64,000 nt of DNA, from NCBI GenBank assembly GCA_016713025.1, contig JADJPZ010000004.1, positions 1,798,001 through 1,862,000 on the forward strand, given 5' to 3'. The position numbers and the translations under genes are program-made. Positions 10,244-18,808 of the stretch are shown here, piece by piece. The number at the start of each line of letters is the position of its first letter. The stretch's first letter is position 1. Under the pieces are notes generated by a model. It was not told the DNA's origin. It made no database searches and saw only the letters and a program-made list of their open reading frames with translations. Source of the stretch: Saprospiraceae bacterium (GTDB taxonomy: Bacteria > Bacteroidota > Bacteroidia > Chitinophagales > Saprospiraceae).

Positions 10244-10618
10244 TCACTTTTTCTTAACTTGCTGGTTAACTTCTGCTACCCTGAAAGTGGTTATCTTTTT
10301 GATCAACTCAAAAGGTATATCCTCGTCCAGTGGAAACTGTATAGATCCCTTGCCTGTTTTATATCTTGACAATTCTTGTTGAAATGCGACGTTGCCTGTA
10401 GGCAGTGCATAAAAACCTAGGTGATTTCTGAATGCAGCAAAATATACCAATGGCTTTTTGTGGAGTTTGAAAGCAGGCATATTGTATGCAATACATTCGA
10501 TGGCTTCCGGTGCTGACTCAGCAATGACACTTTTGATTTTCGCAAGTATCTCCACCATCTCAGGAGAAAAGTCTCCGAAATATTCTTCAATTGTAATATA
10601 TTTTTTTTTGACTTCCAT
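10244..10618 (-). CDS. DUF1801 (YdhG-like) family protein
   Basis: The 124-residue protein fits the compact DUF1801 fold: an N-terminal helix pair (TIEEYFGDF, EILAKIKSVIAESAPEA), then the signature YNMPAFKLHKKPLVYFAAFRNH and FYALPTG, and the late KGSIQFPLDEDIPFELI. Relatives are small cytoplasmic proteins described as possible iron chaperones or ligand-binding domains, but a biochemical role is not settled. It starts 25 bp after the end of the ligase-like gene on the same strand and is probably the last gene of that operon. Confidence 0.75.
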   Translation of the reverse strand: MEVKKKYITIEEYFGDFSPEMVEILAKIKSVIAESAPEAIECIAYNMPAFKLHKKPLVYFAAFRNHLGFYALPTGNVAFQQELSRYKTGKGSIQFPLDEDIPFELIKKITTFRVAEVNQQVKKK

Positions 10619-10643
10619 TTTGTTTTATATTTGGCTCCATTGT

Positions 10644-11944
10644 TCAACCAACCTTTTCCCATCCTTTTTTGATATTCTCTTCTATAGCGGTTGCCAGCAT
10701 TTCGCGGAGTGTACCATCTGATGATGCTATTTTGATCTCGGTCTGAAGTGGCTCTTTTCGTCCCGCACTGAAATCCGTATAATACAATACAAAAGGTGGA
10801 AAAGATTGCGCCATTGTTTTGTTGGTTTTCAGACCTACAAACTTGCGAATGGCTGTACCAGTTTTGCTTTCCTTGATATAAACTTCCCGAAAGATGACTT
10901 CTGATTTTTGCAAATCTTCTGTGTCTATATTGGTATCTTTGGTCCATTCTACACGGGAGGTCACCTGATTGATGCCCGTGTCATCATAATTGGCCTTTTT
11001 GTCTTCTCTAATACCTAGAAATACTGGACTGATGAGACTGACAGCGTTGGTCTTGCGGATACTTTGATATTGGCTACCATCATAAGAGAGTTTATCTTTT
11101 TGATTGTACCTGAACCATCTTCATTGATGATTTCGATACATTTGATTTGTATGACGATAGAAGGCAGTACCCATTTATATGCCAATCGATTATTGGCTAC
11201 CAATACGATATCTGCTTCACACTCTAAGGGTTGCAATTTTTGAAGCCATTGCACTCTTGTTTCATCTGTAAATCCTCCACCTACAGATGCTACCACCATC
11301 CAGCCTTCACCATCGTGTAGTCCTACCAAAAGCGCCCTGATGCCACTACCATCTTCTTTCATACTATAACCAATGACAGCTACATCGAGCTCAACCATTG
11401 GCTTTAGCTTGTAAGTATAACCAAGCGTATTGATGACTACTAGTCCTTCCTTACCACTCTCTATGGCATCTGCATAAAACTGTGTCAACTCCTTTCTAGA
11501 AGCCGTTTTGTGCCACTTCATCGGGTGGACGATGTCCCCTTCTGGTATGGATTTTTGTACAGTGACGACCCGGTCATCATTGGGTTTGTCGAGTTCGTGT
11601 ACAGCATCAAAGACACAAAATCTAAGACTTGTTTTATCATTTGCTAAGGCAGAAGATACCATAAAGTTTCGTGACCTATCCAGAGGCAAATACAATTCTC
11701 CTGCCCAAATTCCTTCTTGATCCTTTGGAAACGCTGCAGTAATATGTGGTAAATCTAACAATACACCACTTCTGTTATATATAGTCACTATCCCGTTATT
11801 AACCACTGCAATACCCAGCTGTCCGTCTATTTTTTCTGAATAAATGTATTCATCTGATTCTGGCAAGTCCTTCTGCGCATTGGCTCCTTCTATTGGGATA
11901 AATCTTGACGCTATTTTTTTCTTATAATTGATTACTGTTTCCAT
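10644..11944 (-). pseudogene. ATP-dependent DNA ligase-like nucleotidyltransferase with a frameshift near 11097-11101
   Basis: Adenylation-domain motifs are readable in order: motif I EKIDG with the candidate AMP-accepting lysine, a GELYLP segment, motif III-like RFCVFDAV, motif IV EGLVV, and motif V YTYKLKPM. A possible OB-fold region follows. The first frame stops at 11015-11017. From the T5 run at 11097-11101 (A5 on the coding strand) the sense continues in the -1 frame (KDKLSYDGSQYQSIRKTNAV and onward) to the stop at 10644, giving about 433 residues. It starts 1 bp after the upstream gene's stop. The break is either a one-base loss in a homopolymer or a sequencing error. Role in the locus is unknown; DNA or RNA end joining is the obvious guess. 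Confidence 0.75.
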
Positions 11945-12515
11945 ATCAAAGGATAGATTTTAGTTCGAGATTAGAAATATGCATGAGTAAAAGATAAGAG
12001 TCGCCTTTGACCCTACCTTCAAGAAACGCACGGTAAGGTCTTCCGTTTTCTTGAAAAATCAAGGGTTCGTTGCCTTTTGGTCCACCTGCAAGTAACATCA
12101 ATACTTGTTTTTCGTGCAATTCCTTGGCCATGTCATACAGAAAGTCAAAGGTCAGTCCATTGGTATGTGTCAATTGGTATTTTTTGGCAAATATAAATCT
12201 GTTGTATGCTTCTGCGATTGGCAGTTGTTTGCCCGTCCACGATATGGGAAAATCGCTGATGATATTTTGATTTTTGGTAGCGAATGCCTTTTCTTCTTTA
12301 ACGGTTCCATCAGGCAAATAAACGATTTCTGTGGCCTTAACCTTATAGACTGGTTTTAAGTCTGGATTGACCAATACTTTTTGTCCACCTGATATGATCA
12401 TACCTGTTTTGTAAAGGTCTATTTCAGGATCTGCATTGATTAGGTCTTGTGCCAACTCTTCATCTTCACCATATTTAGCAAGCAAAGCTTCGTACTGATG
12501 TTGGATATCTGATTT

Positions 12516-12523
12516 TAATAATT
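12516..12523. repeat. Target-site duplication, left copy
   Basis: TAATAATT lies directly outside the left end of the IS66-family element and is repeated at 14022-14029. Eight bases is the duplication length known for IS66 transposition. Confidence 0.85.
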
Positions 12524-12543
12524 GTAACTACTCAGGTACAAAG

Positions 12544-13925
12544 TTAAGCATTAGCTAATACTTGGAGAACGTTTAGATTTCTTTTTATAGCAGTATCAAT
12601 AACTGATCTTAGGACTGCATAATATGAAGCACCTTGGTCTGACCTAAACTGACCGCTAACCTTGAGTTTTACCTTTACGTTTCTGATGGCTTGTTCGCTA
12701 AAGTTGTTGTCTGGTGGTACTTCCATTACTTTTAGAAAAGTAAGTAGATATTGTTGGTGTTTGTTTAGTCTTTTTGTAAAGTATGTAGTTTTTTATCTTT
12801 GGAATGTATCTCTTTATTCAGTATGTGGTTTAGTGTTTTTTCAATTTGGTTGATTTGTGTTTCATAGTTGGCTTCAGCATTTGTAAGCATTATTTTTTTT
12901 AGAGCCAAGGCTTTCCATATTAATTTAGTCAACTCGTAAGCCCATTTATTTCTCTTTTCAATAAAGTATTGTAATTCTCTAAGTATATGGCTTAGGCATA
13001 TCTGACGTCCTTTTGCCCCTATGATGAAGTGTGCCTTCCAGCAATCATGGACCAATATAGTATTAACAAATCCTTCGCCAAAGTACTTCTCAATAGTTTC
13101 AAAGCCTCTATTTGATGAAACTACTATAAAGGTGACTAATCTTGTTTGCCATGCCCACAACCATCGCAACTTACCGTTTACCTGGCCTCCTGTTTCATCT
13201 GTTCCCACACAGCTACTTTGTTGTACCTCTTTTGTATTTCTTCATACTGTGGCATACATCTTTGTGCCAAAGACTTTATTTTATTGACAATTGTTCCTTC
13301 GCTGATGTTTAGATTGAATACGTCTGCAAACATCTCTCGTATTCTGGATACGCTCACATACTGTCTGGCTGAAAAGTATCCACATAATGTCTCAATGTTT
13401 CGACCATAACTTATCGGACTCTTTACATGGTCAGGAAAAGAACTGACACAACAAGCTCCACAACTACAACGTCTTTCGTACACCCTATGCTCATATGTTT
13501 GTATGGCAATGGGCGGTATGTCTAAGACTTGTCGCCTTTCTTTCAATGTTGGAACATCGATATAAATTGTTCCGCATACTGGACACGTCTGGTCAATGTG
13601 ATCAATTACCTCGGGTTCAGAGTGAAATTCTAATGTAGTTCCTTCGTGACCAGTTTGGCCTCCTGTTTTCTTGCCACTTTTTTGTCTGAGACTTTTTGTT
13701 GTTCTTTGTATATCCGTTGAGGAGGAAGTGAACTGTTTGAGCTATTCTTTTTATGACTCAATTCTATTATCCTTGCCTTTAATTTTCGTTATCTTCTTTG
13801 GTAAGACGTAATTCTTCTTTGGTAAGACGTAATTCTTCTTTTACCTCGACCAATTCTTGGCGAAGCTGCTCAACTAAAACTAATATGGAAGATAAATTTT
13901 CGATATTTTCTTGATTTTAAATCAA
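12544..13925 (-). pseudogene. tnpC: IS66-family transposase (TnpC), several frameshifts
   Basis: Pieces in different frames line up as one transposase. They are a coiled-coil N terminus (EQLRQELVEVKEEL), a KNSSNSSLPPQ linker, KSGKKTGGQTGHEG, a Cys-rich zinc-binding part with CPVCG and CSCGACC, then DETGGQVNGK with the first catalytic Asp, VHDCWKAHF with the second, and NNFSEQAIRNVKVKLKVSG with the catalytic Glu. At least four frame changes are needed, for example near 13740-13790, 13690, 13200 and 12730-12770. No ATG was found for the N terminus. The chemistry would be DDE strand transfer if intact. Confidence 0.85.
13793..13834. repeat. 21-bp in-frame tandem duplication in tnpC
   Basis: The 21-bp unit TTCTTCTTTGGTAAGACGTAA (shown here in two parts: TTCTTCTTTGG and TAAGACGTAA) occurs twice head to tail. 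It encodes a doubled seven-residue step (RLTKEEL) in the coiled-coil N terminus of the transposase. One heptad repeat has been added without changing the frame. Confidence 0.8.
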
Positions 13926-14021
13926 GTTCTATATCAATACTTTAAGGTTGGTCGTACAAAGTTATAACTCTTTTTGTATTTTTACAACTTTATTTTTATG
14001 CTTTTATACCTGAGTAGTTAC

Positions 14022-14029
14022 TAATAATT
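14022..14029. repeat. Target-site duplication, right copy
   Basis: TAATAATT directly follows the right end of the IS66-family element and matches 12516-12523 exactly. Confidence 0.85.
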
Positions 14030-14168
14030 TTATATTGCGGGCATTAGAGCCATCGGGCAAGGTGTAATGAATGGTCGGTTTTCGCACCAATCCACCAAAT
14101 ACTATTTCGGCATCTCTTTTCTGACTATTGGCTATTTTTATTTTGCGCATCTTCTTTAGTTTTTAAGG

Positions 14169-14771
14169 TTAAAACATATTGAAATCCAAGTCGTCTCCAG
14201 CGTCATCACCATCATCATCCAATACTGTAGGCAACTCCAATGTCGAATAATTAAAAGTGGTCAAAGTGCCAATTACAGCAAAAATACTGTCACCCTGTGA
14301 CACCAAAAAAGCATCATCCGCATCGTAGGAAGCTCGATAATTGAAGGTAAAATATAACACTTTATACTCTTGTAACAGTGATAGAAGAGCCGCCGATGAT
14401 TCTGCAAATTTCAGCTGATAGACCGCTTTGACATCCATATCGAGATAATCCTGAACGGTCTTCGTATGGTCCAAAATGGTCTCTCCATCAAAAACTGAAG
14501 GAAGCAGTGTGGCTTCACTGCCATCGTCATATCGCGCTACGAGTGTGCTTTTGTCTATTTCGTTGCCCTGACTATCAATGCTTTTGAGTGCCAACCCACC
14601 TGTACCTAGCATCGTGCGTCCATCGTCAAGCATGGTGATGAAACTACAAGGTCTCCCTTCTGCATCCGTATATTTGGTTTCGGTCCATCCATAGACCTTA
14701 TTCCGCTCGAGTTTGACCAATGCTGCTGTGAAGGTCTGGTCTTTGAATACAAATTGTGGTTCTCTAGCCAT
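14169..14771 (-). CDS. Hypothetical cytoplasmic protein of the VWA/ligase locus (200 aa)
   Basis: The protein has no signal peptide or membrane segment. It reads as a mostly beta-rich protein (FVFKDQTFTAALVKLERNKV, TKYTDAEGRPC, LGTGGLALKSID) and ends in a strongly acidic tail (DDDGDDAGDDLDFNMF). No family was recognised. It lies 18 bp upstream of the IS-disrupted gene and 24 bp downstream of the AlbA_2 gene, all on the minus strand, so it is very likely part of the same operon. An acidic tail can mark a DNA-mimic or a partner-binding element, but nothing in the sequence proves this. Confidence 0.65.
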   Translation of the reverse strand: MAREPQFVFKDQTFTAALVKLERNKVYGWTETKYTDAEGRPCSFITMLDDGRTMLGTGGLALKSIDSQGNEIDKSTLVARYDDGSEATLLPSVFDGETILDHTKTVQDYLDMDVKAVYQLKFAESSAALLSLLQEYKVLYFTFNYRASYDADDAFLVSQGDSIFAVIGTLTTFNYSTLELPTVLDDDGDDAGDDLDFNMF

Positions 14772-14795
14772 GGTAAGAATGAATGATTTTTAGAT

Positions 14796-15353
14796 TTATG
14801 ATATTAGTTTTAATAATTTGGTACCTGATGAGCTTCTTTTGTAACGTTGGTCTGGATGGGTGGGAGATTGAGGATATTCCATACTTATCCACCCATTTTT
14901 CAATAATGGTTCCAGGTATTTTTTACGATTGGTAGAATGATTTGAAAGCCCCATGTTCTCAAACAAATCTTCACTCTTCGTCCAAGTGTCAAGTTGTACT
15001 AATATGACTTCAACTTTGTTCTGGAGAGCTGTTTTGACAATAGTTCTAGCTTGGTCACTAGCTTGGTCACAAAATGCAACAATATCACCTAATGTATTGA
15101 ATATAAACTTATTAACTTGGTCACTAACTTGAACATTTTGATGAACAGGGAGCGTGACTAAGACAAATGTATTTTCGTCCGTTTCGAAGATTGGATCAGG
15201 ATTATAACCTCCTCCCCAATTATGTAAATCGTTGGCAAATGCACACATAGAATGTATCACATCTTCAGGGTTCCAGCCTTTTTTAAATTCTAACCGTCCC
15301 CATTCGACAGTATTGCCGTGCACTAAACTATCTATGTTTATGGGCAATGCCAT
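14796..15353 (-). pseudogene. AlbA_2-domain regulator, apparently with an internal deletion (185 aa)
   Basis: The N terminus (GNTVEWGRLEFKKGWNPE, CAFANDLHNWGGGY) is the start of an AlbA_2 (Schlafen-like, formerly AAA_4) domain. The following residues (NPDPIFETDENTFVLVTLPV) resemble the end of the ATP-binding-like region of the same family. The C terminus (GLSNHSTNRKKYLEPLLKNG) is the usual winged-helix part. In relatives known to me the region between GGGY and the FETDE segment spans well over 200 residues, so an in-frame internal deletion is inferred. Such proteins are DNA-binding regulators. The frame itself is intact, so a short product may be made. Confidence 0.6.
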
Positions 15354-15449
15354 ATTAGTATTTTAATAATGTTGCTAATAGGGTCAAATTTATAACATTT
15401 TACATGGATTTTAACTTTTTACTTGGCTTATAATAAGACAATTACAGTT

Positions 15450-16580
15450 TTAAACGGTATTCTTCCCCAATCCCTTCAACACAATATCATGTTGTCCGGC
15501 CCAAAGAAACAGGTCCTGCTTTTGTATCGCTGCTACCATCAAATCGGGAAACATATCGGGTGTACACGCAAATACAGGTACTCCTTCGGCACTAAATTTG
15601 GCGGCATTTTCGCGGTCGTAGGACGGACTTCCATCATCATTGAGCGCAAGCAGGCAGATGGCTTGTACTCCCGATTCTACTATTTTTTTCATTCGCACAT
15701 GCATCTCGTTGACATTGCCACCTTCGTATAGATCAGTGATGAGTAAGAGTATGGTATCATCAGGTTTGGTGATGACTTCCTGGCAAAAGGACAAGGCTAG
15801 ATTGATATCTGTACCGCCACCTAGCTGCACACCAAACAATATGTCCACAGGGTCTTTCAAGTCTTCAGTCAGGTCAGCTACTTGGGTATCAAAGACGATC
15901 ATCTTGGTTTTTACAGATGGAATCGAAGCCATCACGGCTCCAAAAATGCCTGAATAAACCACCGAAGTACCCATAGACCCACTCTGATCGATGCAGATGA
16001 CGATGTCTTTGAGCGATGCTTTAGATTTGCGGCCATAGCCAATTCTTGTCTCGGGAATGATGGTTTTATAATCGGGCTGATAGTGTTTCAGATTTTTTTT
16101 AATGGTGGTATTCCAGTCTATTTCGTTGTATTTGGGATTGCGTTTTTGTGATGATTTATTGATGGCACCGCGGATGGCCGAGATGGTGCGTTGTTCGAGT
16201 TTTTGCATGAGTTCGTCCACTACTTTTTGGACCACCATACGGGCTGTACTTTTGGTTTTTTCGGGTATTAATTCGCCCAAAGCCATTAAAGTAGCGACTA
16301 CGTGTACATCTGGAGTCGTTTGCTCTAAGATTTCGGGCTCAAGCATGAGTTTTTGTTGCAGTGCAGGCTGTTTCATGGCATCTTTTTGGAGTACCTGTAC
16401 TACGGATTCAGGGAAAAACTTGCGAATATCACCCAACCATCGTGCTACGTTTGGACTGGAAGCTTGTCCACCGCCTTTGCCTTTTTGCTCACCATAGTCA
16501 AAAGATCTTTTACGTTCAAACTCATACAATGCCGTCAAGGATTGATCTACAGACGCATCTTCGCCTGAGAGTTTGAATCC
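15450..16580 (-). pseudogene. VWA-domain protein (CoxE-like), N terminus removed by an IS66 remnant
   Basis: The VWA fold carries a complete metal-ion site: DQSGSMG (DxSxS), GGGTD, and ITDLYEGG. The upstream region (ASSPNVARWLGDIRKFFP, NLKHYQPDYKTI) is the helical part seen in CoxE-like proteins that work with MoxR AAA ATPases and SWIM zinc-finger proteins. The open frame runs back to the IS66 end at about 16581, so roughly the first 25-30 residues of the family are missing. It is the first surviving gene of the accessory operon; a TTG at 16538 is the only possible start. No MoxR gene is in the window. Confidence 0.75.
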
Positions 16581-17315
16581 GTATCCGTCCGAGCAAGCAC
16601 ATTAAGGATTTTGTTTAAGTGGGAGCAGCACTTTCAGATTCTTTAATTTAGTTTCATTGATTTTCTCCAATGTGTTTTCCAACCAGGACATGGGGTTTAT
16701 ATCATTGGCGGCACAGGAGCCCAAGAATGAATACATCATGGCTATACGCTGTGCGCCTTCGTGTGATCCAGCAAACAAATAATTCTTTCTGCCCAAAGCC
16801 AACGGTCTGATTTTGTTTTCGATCAGATTATTAACCAGTTCATACCGGCCATCATTGAATAGCTCCATGATTTTGGGCCACTGGGTGTGGAAGTATGCCA
16901 TAGCTTTGCCGATCGGGCTTTGCGGAAGCACATATACGCTTTGCTCTTCTACCCAGCTTTTGAGACTGACGAGCAGATGTTTCATATGTTATTCTCTTTG
17001 CTCCTTGCGTTGCTGTGGTGAAAGCGCTTTAAAATTTGTTTCATCTTCGTAGATTTTGCTAAATACATTCAATGGGTACTCGGCTCTTGTTTTATCATTG
17101 TCTTTGGCCTTGTAAAAGTATCTCCTGACATGAACCAGGCATACTGCAATGACCATTGACTTTTGCTTGGCTAAGGTGTCATAGACACTTTATCCATCAC
17201 TTTGCAATAGTCCCGTATATCGTTCCAATATTGTTTTGGGCCCTTCGATATCCCGTCCCTTATGATAATCAAAAAACAGTAATCTCTCCTCAGGGCTATG
17301 ATACACCCATTGGTA
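16581..17315 (-). mobile_element. IS66-family remnant, 3' part of a tnpC-type transposase
   Basis: The minus strand encodes YQWVYHSPEERLLFFDY, a GPKTILERYTGLLQSDG segment, an internal stop, a VHVRRYF-like piece, and after a frameshift the C terminus IENKIRPLALGRKNYLFAGS with the stop at 16602-16604. These are hallmarks of IS66 transposases, but they are clearly different from the copy at 12.5-14.0 kb. GTATCCGTCCGAGCAAGCAC at 16581-16600 resembles an IS66 terminal repeat. The 5' half of the element is missing, and no matching second end or duplication was found. Confidence 0.8.
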
Positions 17316-17477
17316 TCCGCCATCGCCCAGATGATCATCTTTGTAATTGAGTTCATGATTGATACTGATCCAGCCCAATGAATGCCCGAATGAGTCGGTT
17401 GTAAATCCGATAAAATCATTGCCTTCTTTGGCTACGGCACGTCCTTTGGGGTTTTTGTAAGTACTATTGATATAGAT
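17316..17477 (-). pseudogene. Fragment of a PhoX/DUF839-like phosphatase fused to the IS66 remnant
   Basis: The frame on the minus strand reads NPKGRAVAKEGNDFIGF, then GWISINHEL and DDHLGDGG, and passes without a stop into the IS66 transposase at about 17315. The NDFIGF, WISINHEL and GDGG blocks resemble the N-terminal part of PhoX (DUF839) alkaline phosphatases, where GDGG is normally followed by GMTVF. Only about 50 residues remain and there is no start codon. The junction suggests a deletion between a phosphatase gene and an inserted IS66. The family assignment is from memory and moderately sure. Confidence 0.45.
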
Positions 17478-17500
17478 CTATTTAACTAAAGGGCATTGAA

Positions 17501-18304
17501 TTAAAAATACTTTGACATTTCACCCTGTATTGTTAGTGCTTTTTCTCTTATGGCATTTTGAAAATCCGGCGTATCACCGGCATATATTATTTCTCGGGAT
17601 GAATTGATCAGTAAACCCAAATCTTTATTCTTGCCATTTTGAACGACAGAATGCAAATCTCCACCCTGCGCTCCCACACCAGGGACGAGAAAAAAATATT
17701 CTTTAGCAAGTTGTCTCACTTCTGAGAAAAGTTGAGGATGTGTGGCCCCTATTACGTACATCAGATTGTCGGGATTACCCCATTTCTGAGATTGCGCTAT
17801 TACCCGTTCATATAAAGGTGTTCCTCCTTCGGTTTTTAACATCTGAAAATCAGAGCTTCCCGCATTACTTGTCAAGCCAAGCAAAATCACCCATTTTTGA
17901 TCAAATTCCAGAAAAGGTGCCACTGAGTCTTCTCCCATGTAAGGTGCCACTGTCACAGCATCAAAATCAAAATACTCAAAAAAAGTCTTGGCATACATTT
18001 TACTAGTATTGCCTATATCTCCCCTTTTGGCATCCGCAATGGTAAAAATGTCAGACGGGATATAATCCATAGTTTTTTCAAGAGATATCCAACCTTTTGG
18101 TCCAAGGGATTCATAAAATGCCAAATTAGGCTTGTATGCCACACACAAGTCTCTGGTAGCGTCAATTACCATTTTATTAAACTCAAAAACAGGATCATCG
18201 GAACTCAAAATATGAGCCGGAACCTTTGAAAGATCAGTATCAAGGCCCACACAAAGGAATGATGATTTGGACTTGATATGTGAAATGAGTTCTTGCCTTG
18301 TCAT
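17501..18304 (-). CDS. pyrF: Orotidine 5'-phosphate decarboxylase (PyrF, type 2)
   Basis: PyrF converts OMP to UMP, the last step of de novo pyrimidine synthesis. The 267-residue protein shows FLCVGLDTD at the start, the catalytic DAKRGDIGNT motif, APYMGEDS, LLGLTSN and the phosphate-binding VPGVGAQGGD near the end. The length and motif form fit the type 2 family used by Bacteroidota. Its ATG overlaps the end of nfu by 4 bp (ATGA arrangement), so the two are translationally coupled. No other pyr genes are nearby. Confidence 0.95.
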   Translation of the reverse strand: MTRQELISHIKSKSSFLCVGLDTDLSKVPAHILSSDDPVFEFNKMVIDATRDLCVAYKPNLAFYESLGPKGWISLEKTMDYIPSDIFTIADAKRGDIGNTSKMYAKTFFEYFDFDAVTVAPYMGEDSVAPFLEFDQKWVILLGLTSNAGSSDFQMLKTEGGTPLYERVIAQSQKWGNPDNLMYVIGATHPQLFSEVRQLAKEYFFLVPGVGAQGGDLHSVVQNGKNKDLGLLINSSREIIYAGDTPDFQNAIREKALTIQGEMSKYF

Positions 18305-18564
18305 GCTACAAAATAACCATTAACAGCCTCAACTGCCTTGATCTCAGGCAGTCGGGACTTAATAGCCTGCTCAACACCTGCTCGCATCGTCATTGCTGAA
18401 AACGAACAATGCTCGCAATTACCAAGCCATTTTATTTTTACGACCAGGTCTTCGGTGACTTCCACCAATTCAATATTACCTCCATCCACAGCAAGATGTG
18501 GTCTGATTTCGTCAAGAGCCAGATTTACCCGACTGAAAATATCTGTAGAATTTGCTACTATCAT
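18301..18564 (-). CDS. NifU C-terminal-like Fe-S carrier protein (Nfu)
   Basis: The 87-residue protein is a stand-alone Nfu domain. It has RPHLAVDGGNIELVEV and the cluster-binding CEHC (C50 and C53) in WLGNCEHCSFS, followed by the amphipathic MRAGVEQAIKSRLPEI helix. It should carry or deliver a [4Fe-4S] cluster. Mrp, another Fe-S carrier, lies upstream on the same strand, 244 bp away. A TACTTTTG box (minus strand, 18569-18576) lies almost on top of the start, so the transcript may be nearly leaderless or the promoter assignment may be chance. Confidence 0.9.
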   Translation of the reverse strand: MIVANSTDIFSRVNLALDEIRPHLAVDGGNIELVEVTEDLVVKIKWLGNCEHCSFSAMTMRAGVEQAIKSRLPEIKAVEAVNGYFVA

Positions 18565-18629
18565 GATACAAAAGTAATCATATTTTTTTAAAAATCATTG
18601 TCATATGCATGAACCTGTGTTTAACAAAG

Positions 18630-18737
18630 CGCACGAATTCAAATTTTCTTCAGCGCTACCCTCATTCCCAAGCATAGCTTGGCAGGCTCTGAAGAGCCTG
18701 TCAAGCTTCGCTTGAGACGACCCGTCCAATTCAACCA
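18630..18737 (-). repeat. Dispersed repeat, copy A (with extra hairpin)
   Basis: On the minus strand this contains TCGTCTCAAGCGAAGCTTGA, GACAGGCTCTTC and GAATGAGGGTAGC, in the same order as copies at 58346-58433 and 58717-58803. This copy has an extra hairpin arm (AGAGCCTGCCAAGCTATGCT) inserted between the two blocks. It fills the gap between mrp and nfu and does not code. Confidence 0.75.
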
Positions 18738-18808
18738 CGTTTTTACCATTTATTAAAAAGAACACTGAAAAAGTGCAATTTGTTATAACCACTGCATGAA
18801 CTTGATTG

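Larger units (their letters stand above)
12524..14021 (-). mobile_element. IS66-family insertion sequence, single-transposase type (1498 bp)
   Basis: Both ends carry GTAACTACTCAGGTA as terminal inverted repeats (12524-12538, and the reverse complement at 14007-14021), with further partial match inward. A perfect 8-bp duplication (TAATAATT) flanks it. The only coding content is a TnpC-type transposase on the minus strand, and no tnpA or tnpB was seen, which resembles the ISBst12-like subgroup of IS66. The transposase is broken by several frameshifts, so the copy is probably immobile on its own, yet the clean ends and duplication indicate a fairly recent insertion. Confidence 0.9.
11946..14150 (-). 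pseudogene. Hypothetical protein gene split by an IS66-family insertion
   Basis: An ATG at 14150 starts a frame (MRKIKIANSQKRDAEIVFGG) that runs to the IS edge at 14022. After removing the element (12524-14021) and one copy of the 8-bp duplication, the same frame joins through KLLKSDIQHQYEALLAKYGE and continues to a TGA at 11946-11948. The restored protein has about 235 residues, with no signal peptide or membrane segment, and the family is not recognised. The stop is 1 bp from the ligase-like gene's ATG, and the upstream gene ends 18 bp before this start, which points to one operon. The downstream part could still be expressed from an internal start. Confidence 0.8.

Noticed and set aside
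18601..18792. 63-codon minus-strand frame between mrp and nfu
   Set aside because: It covers the dispersed repeat and its length follows from that; no homologous frame exists in the other two copies.
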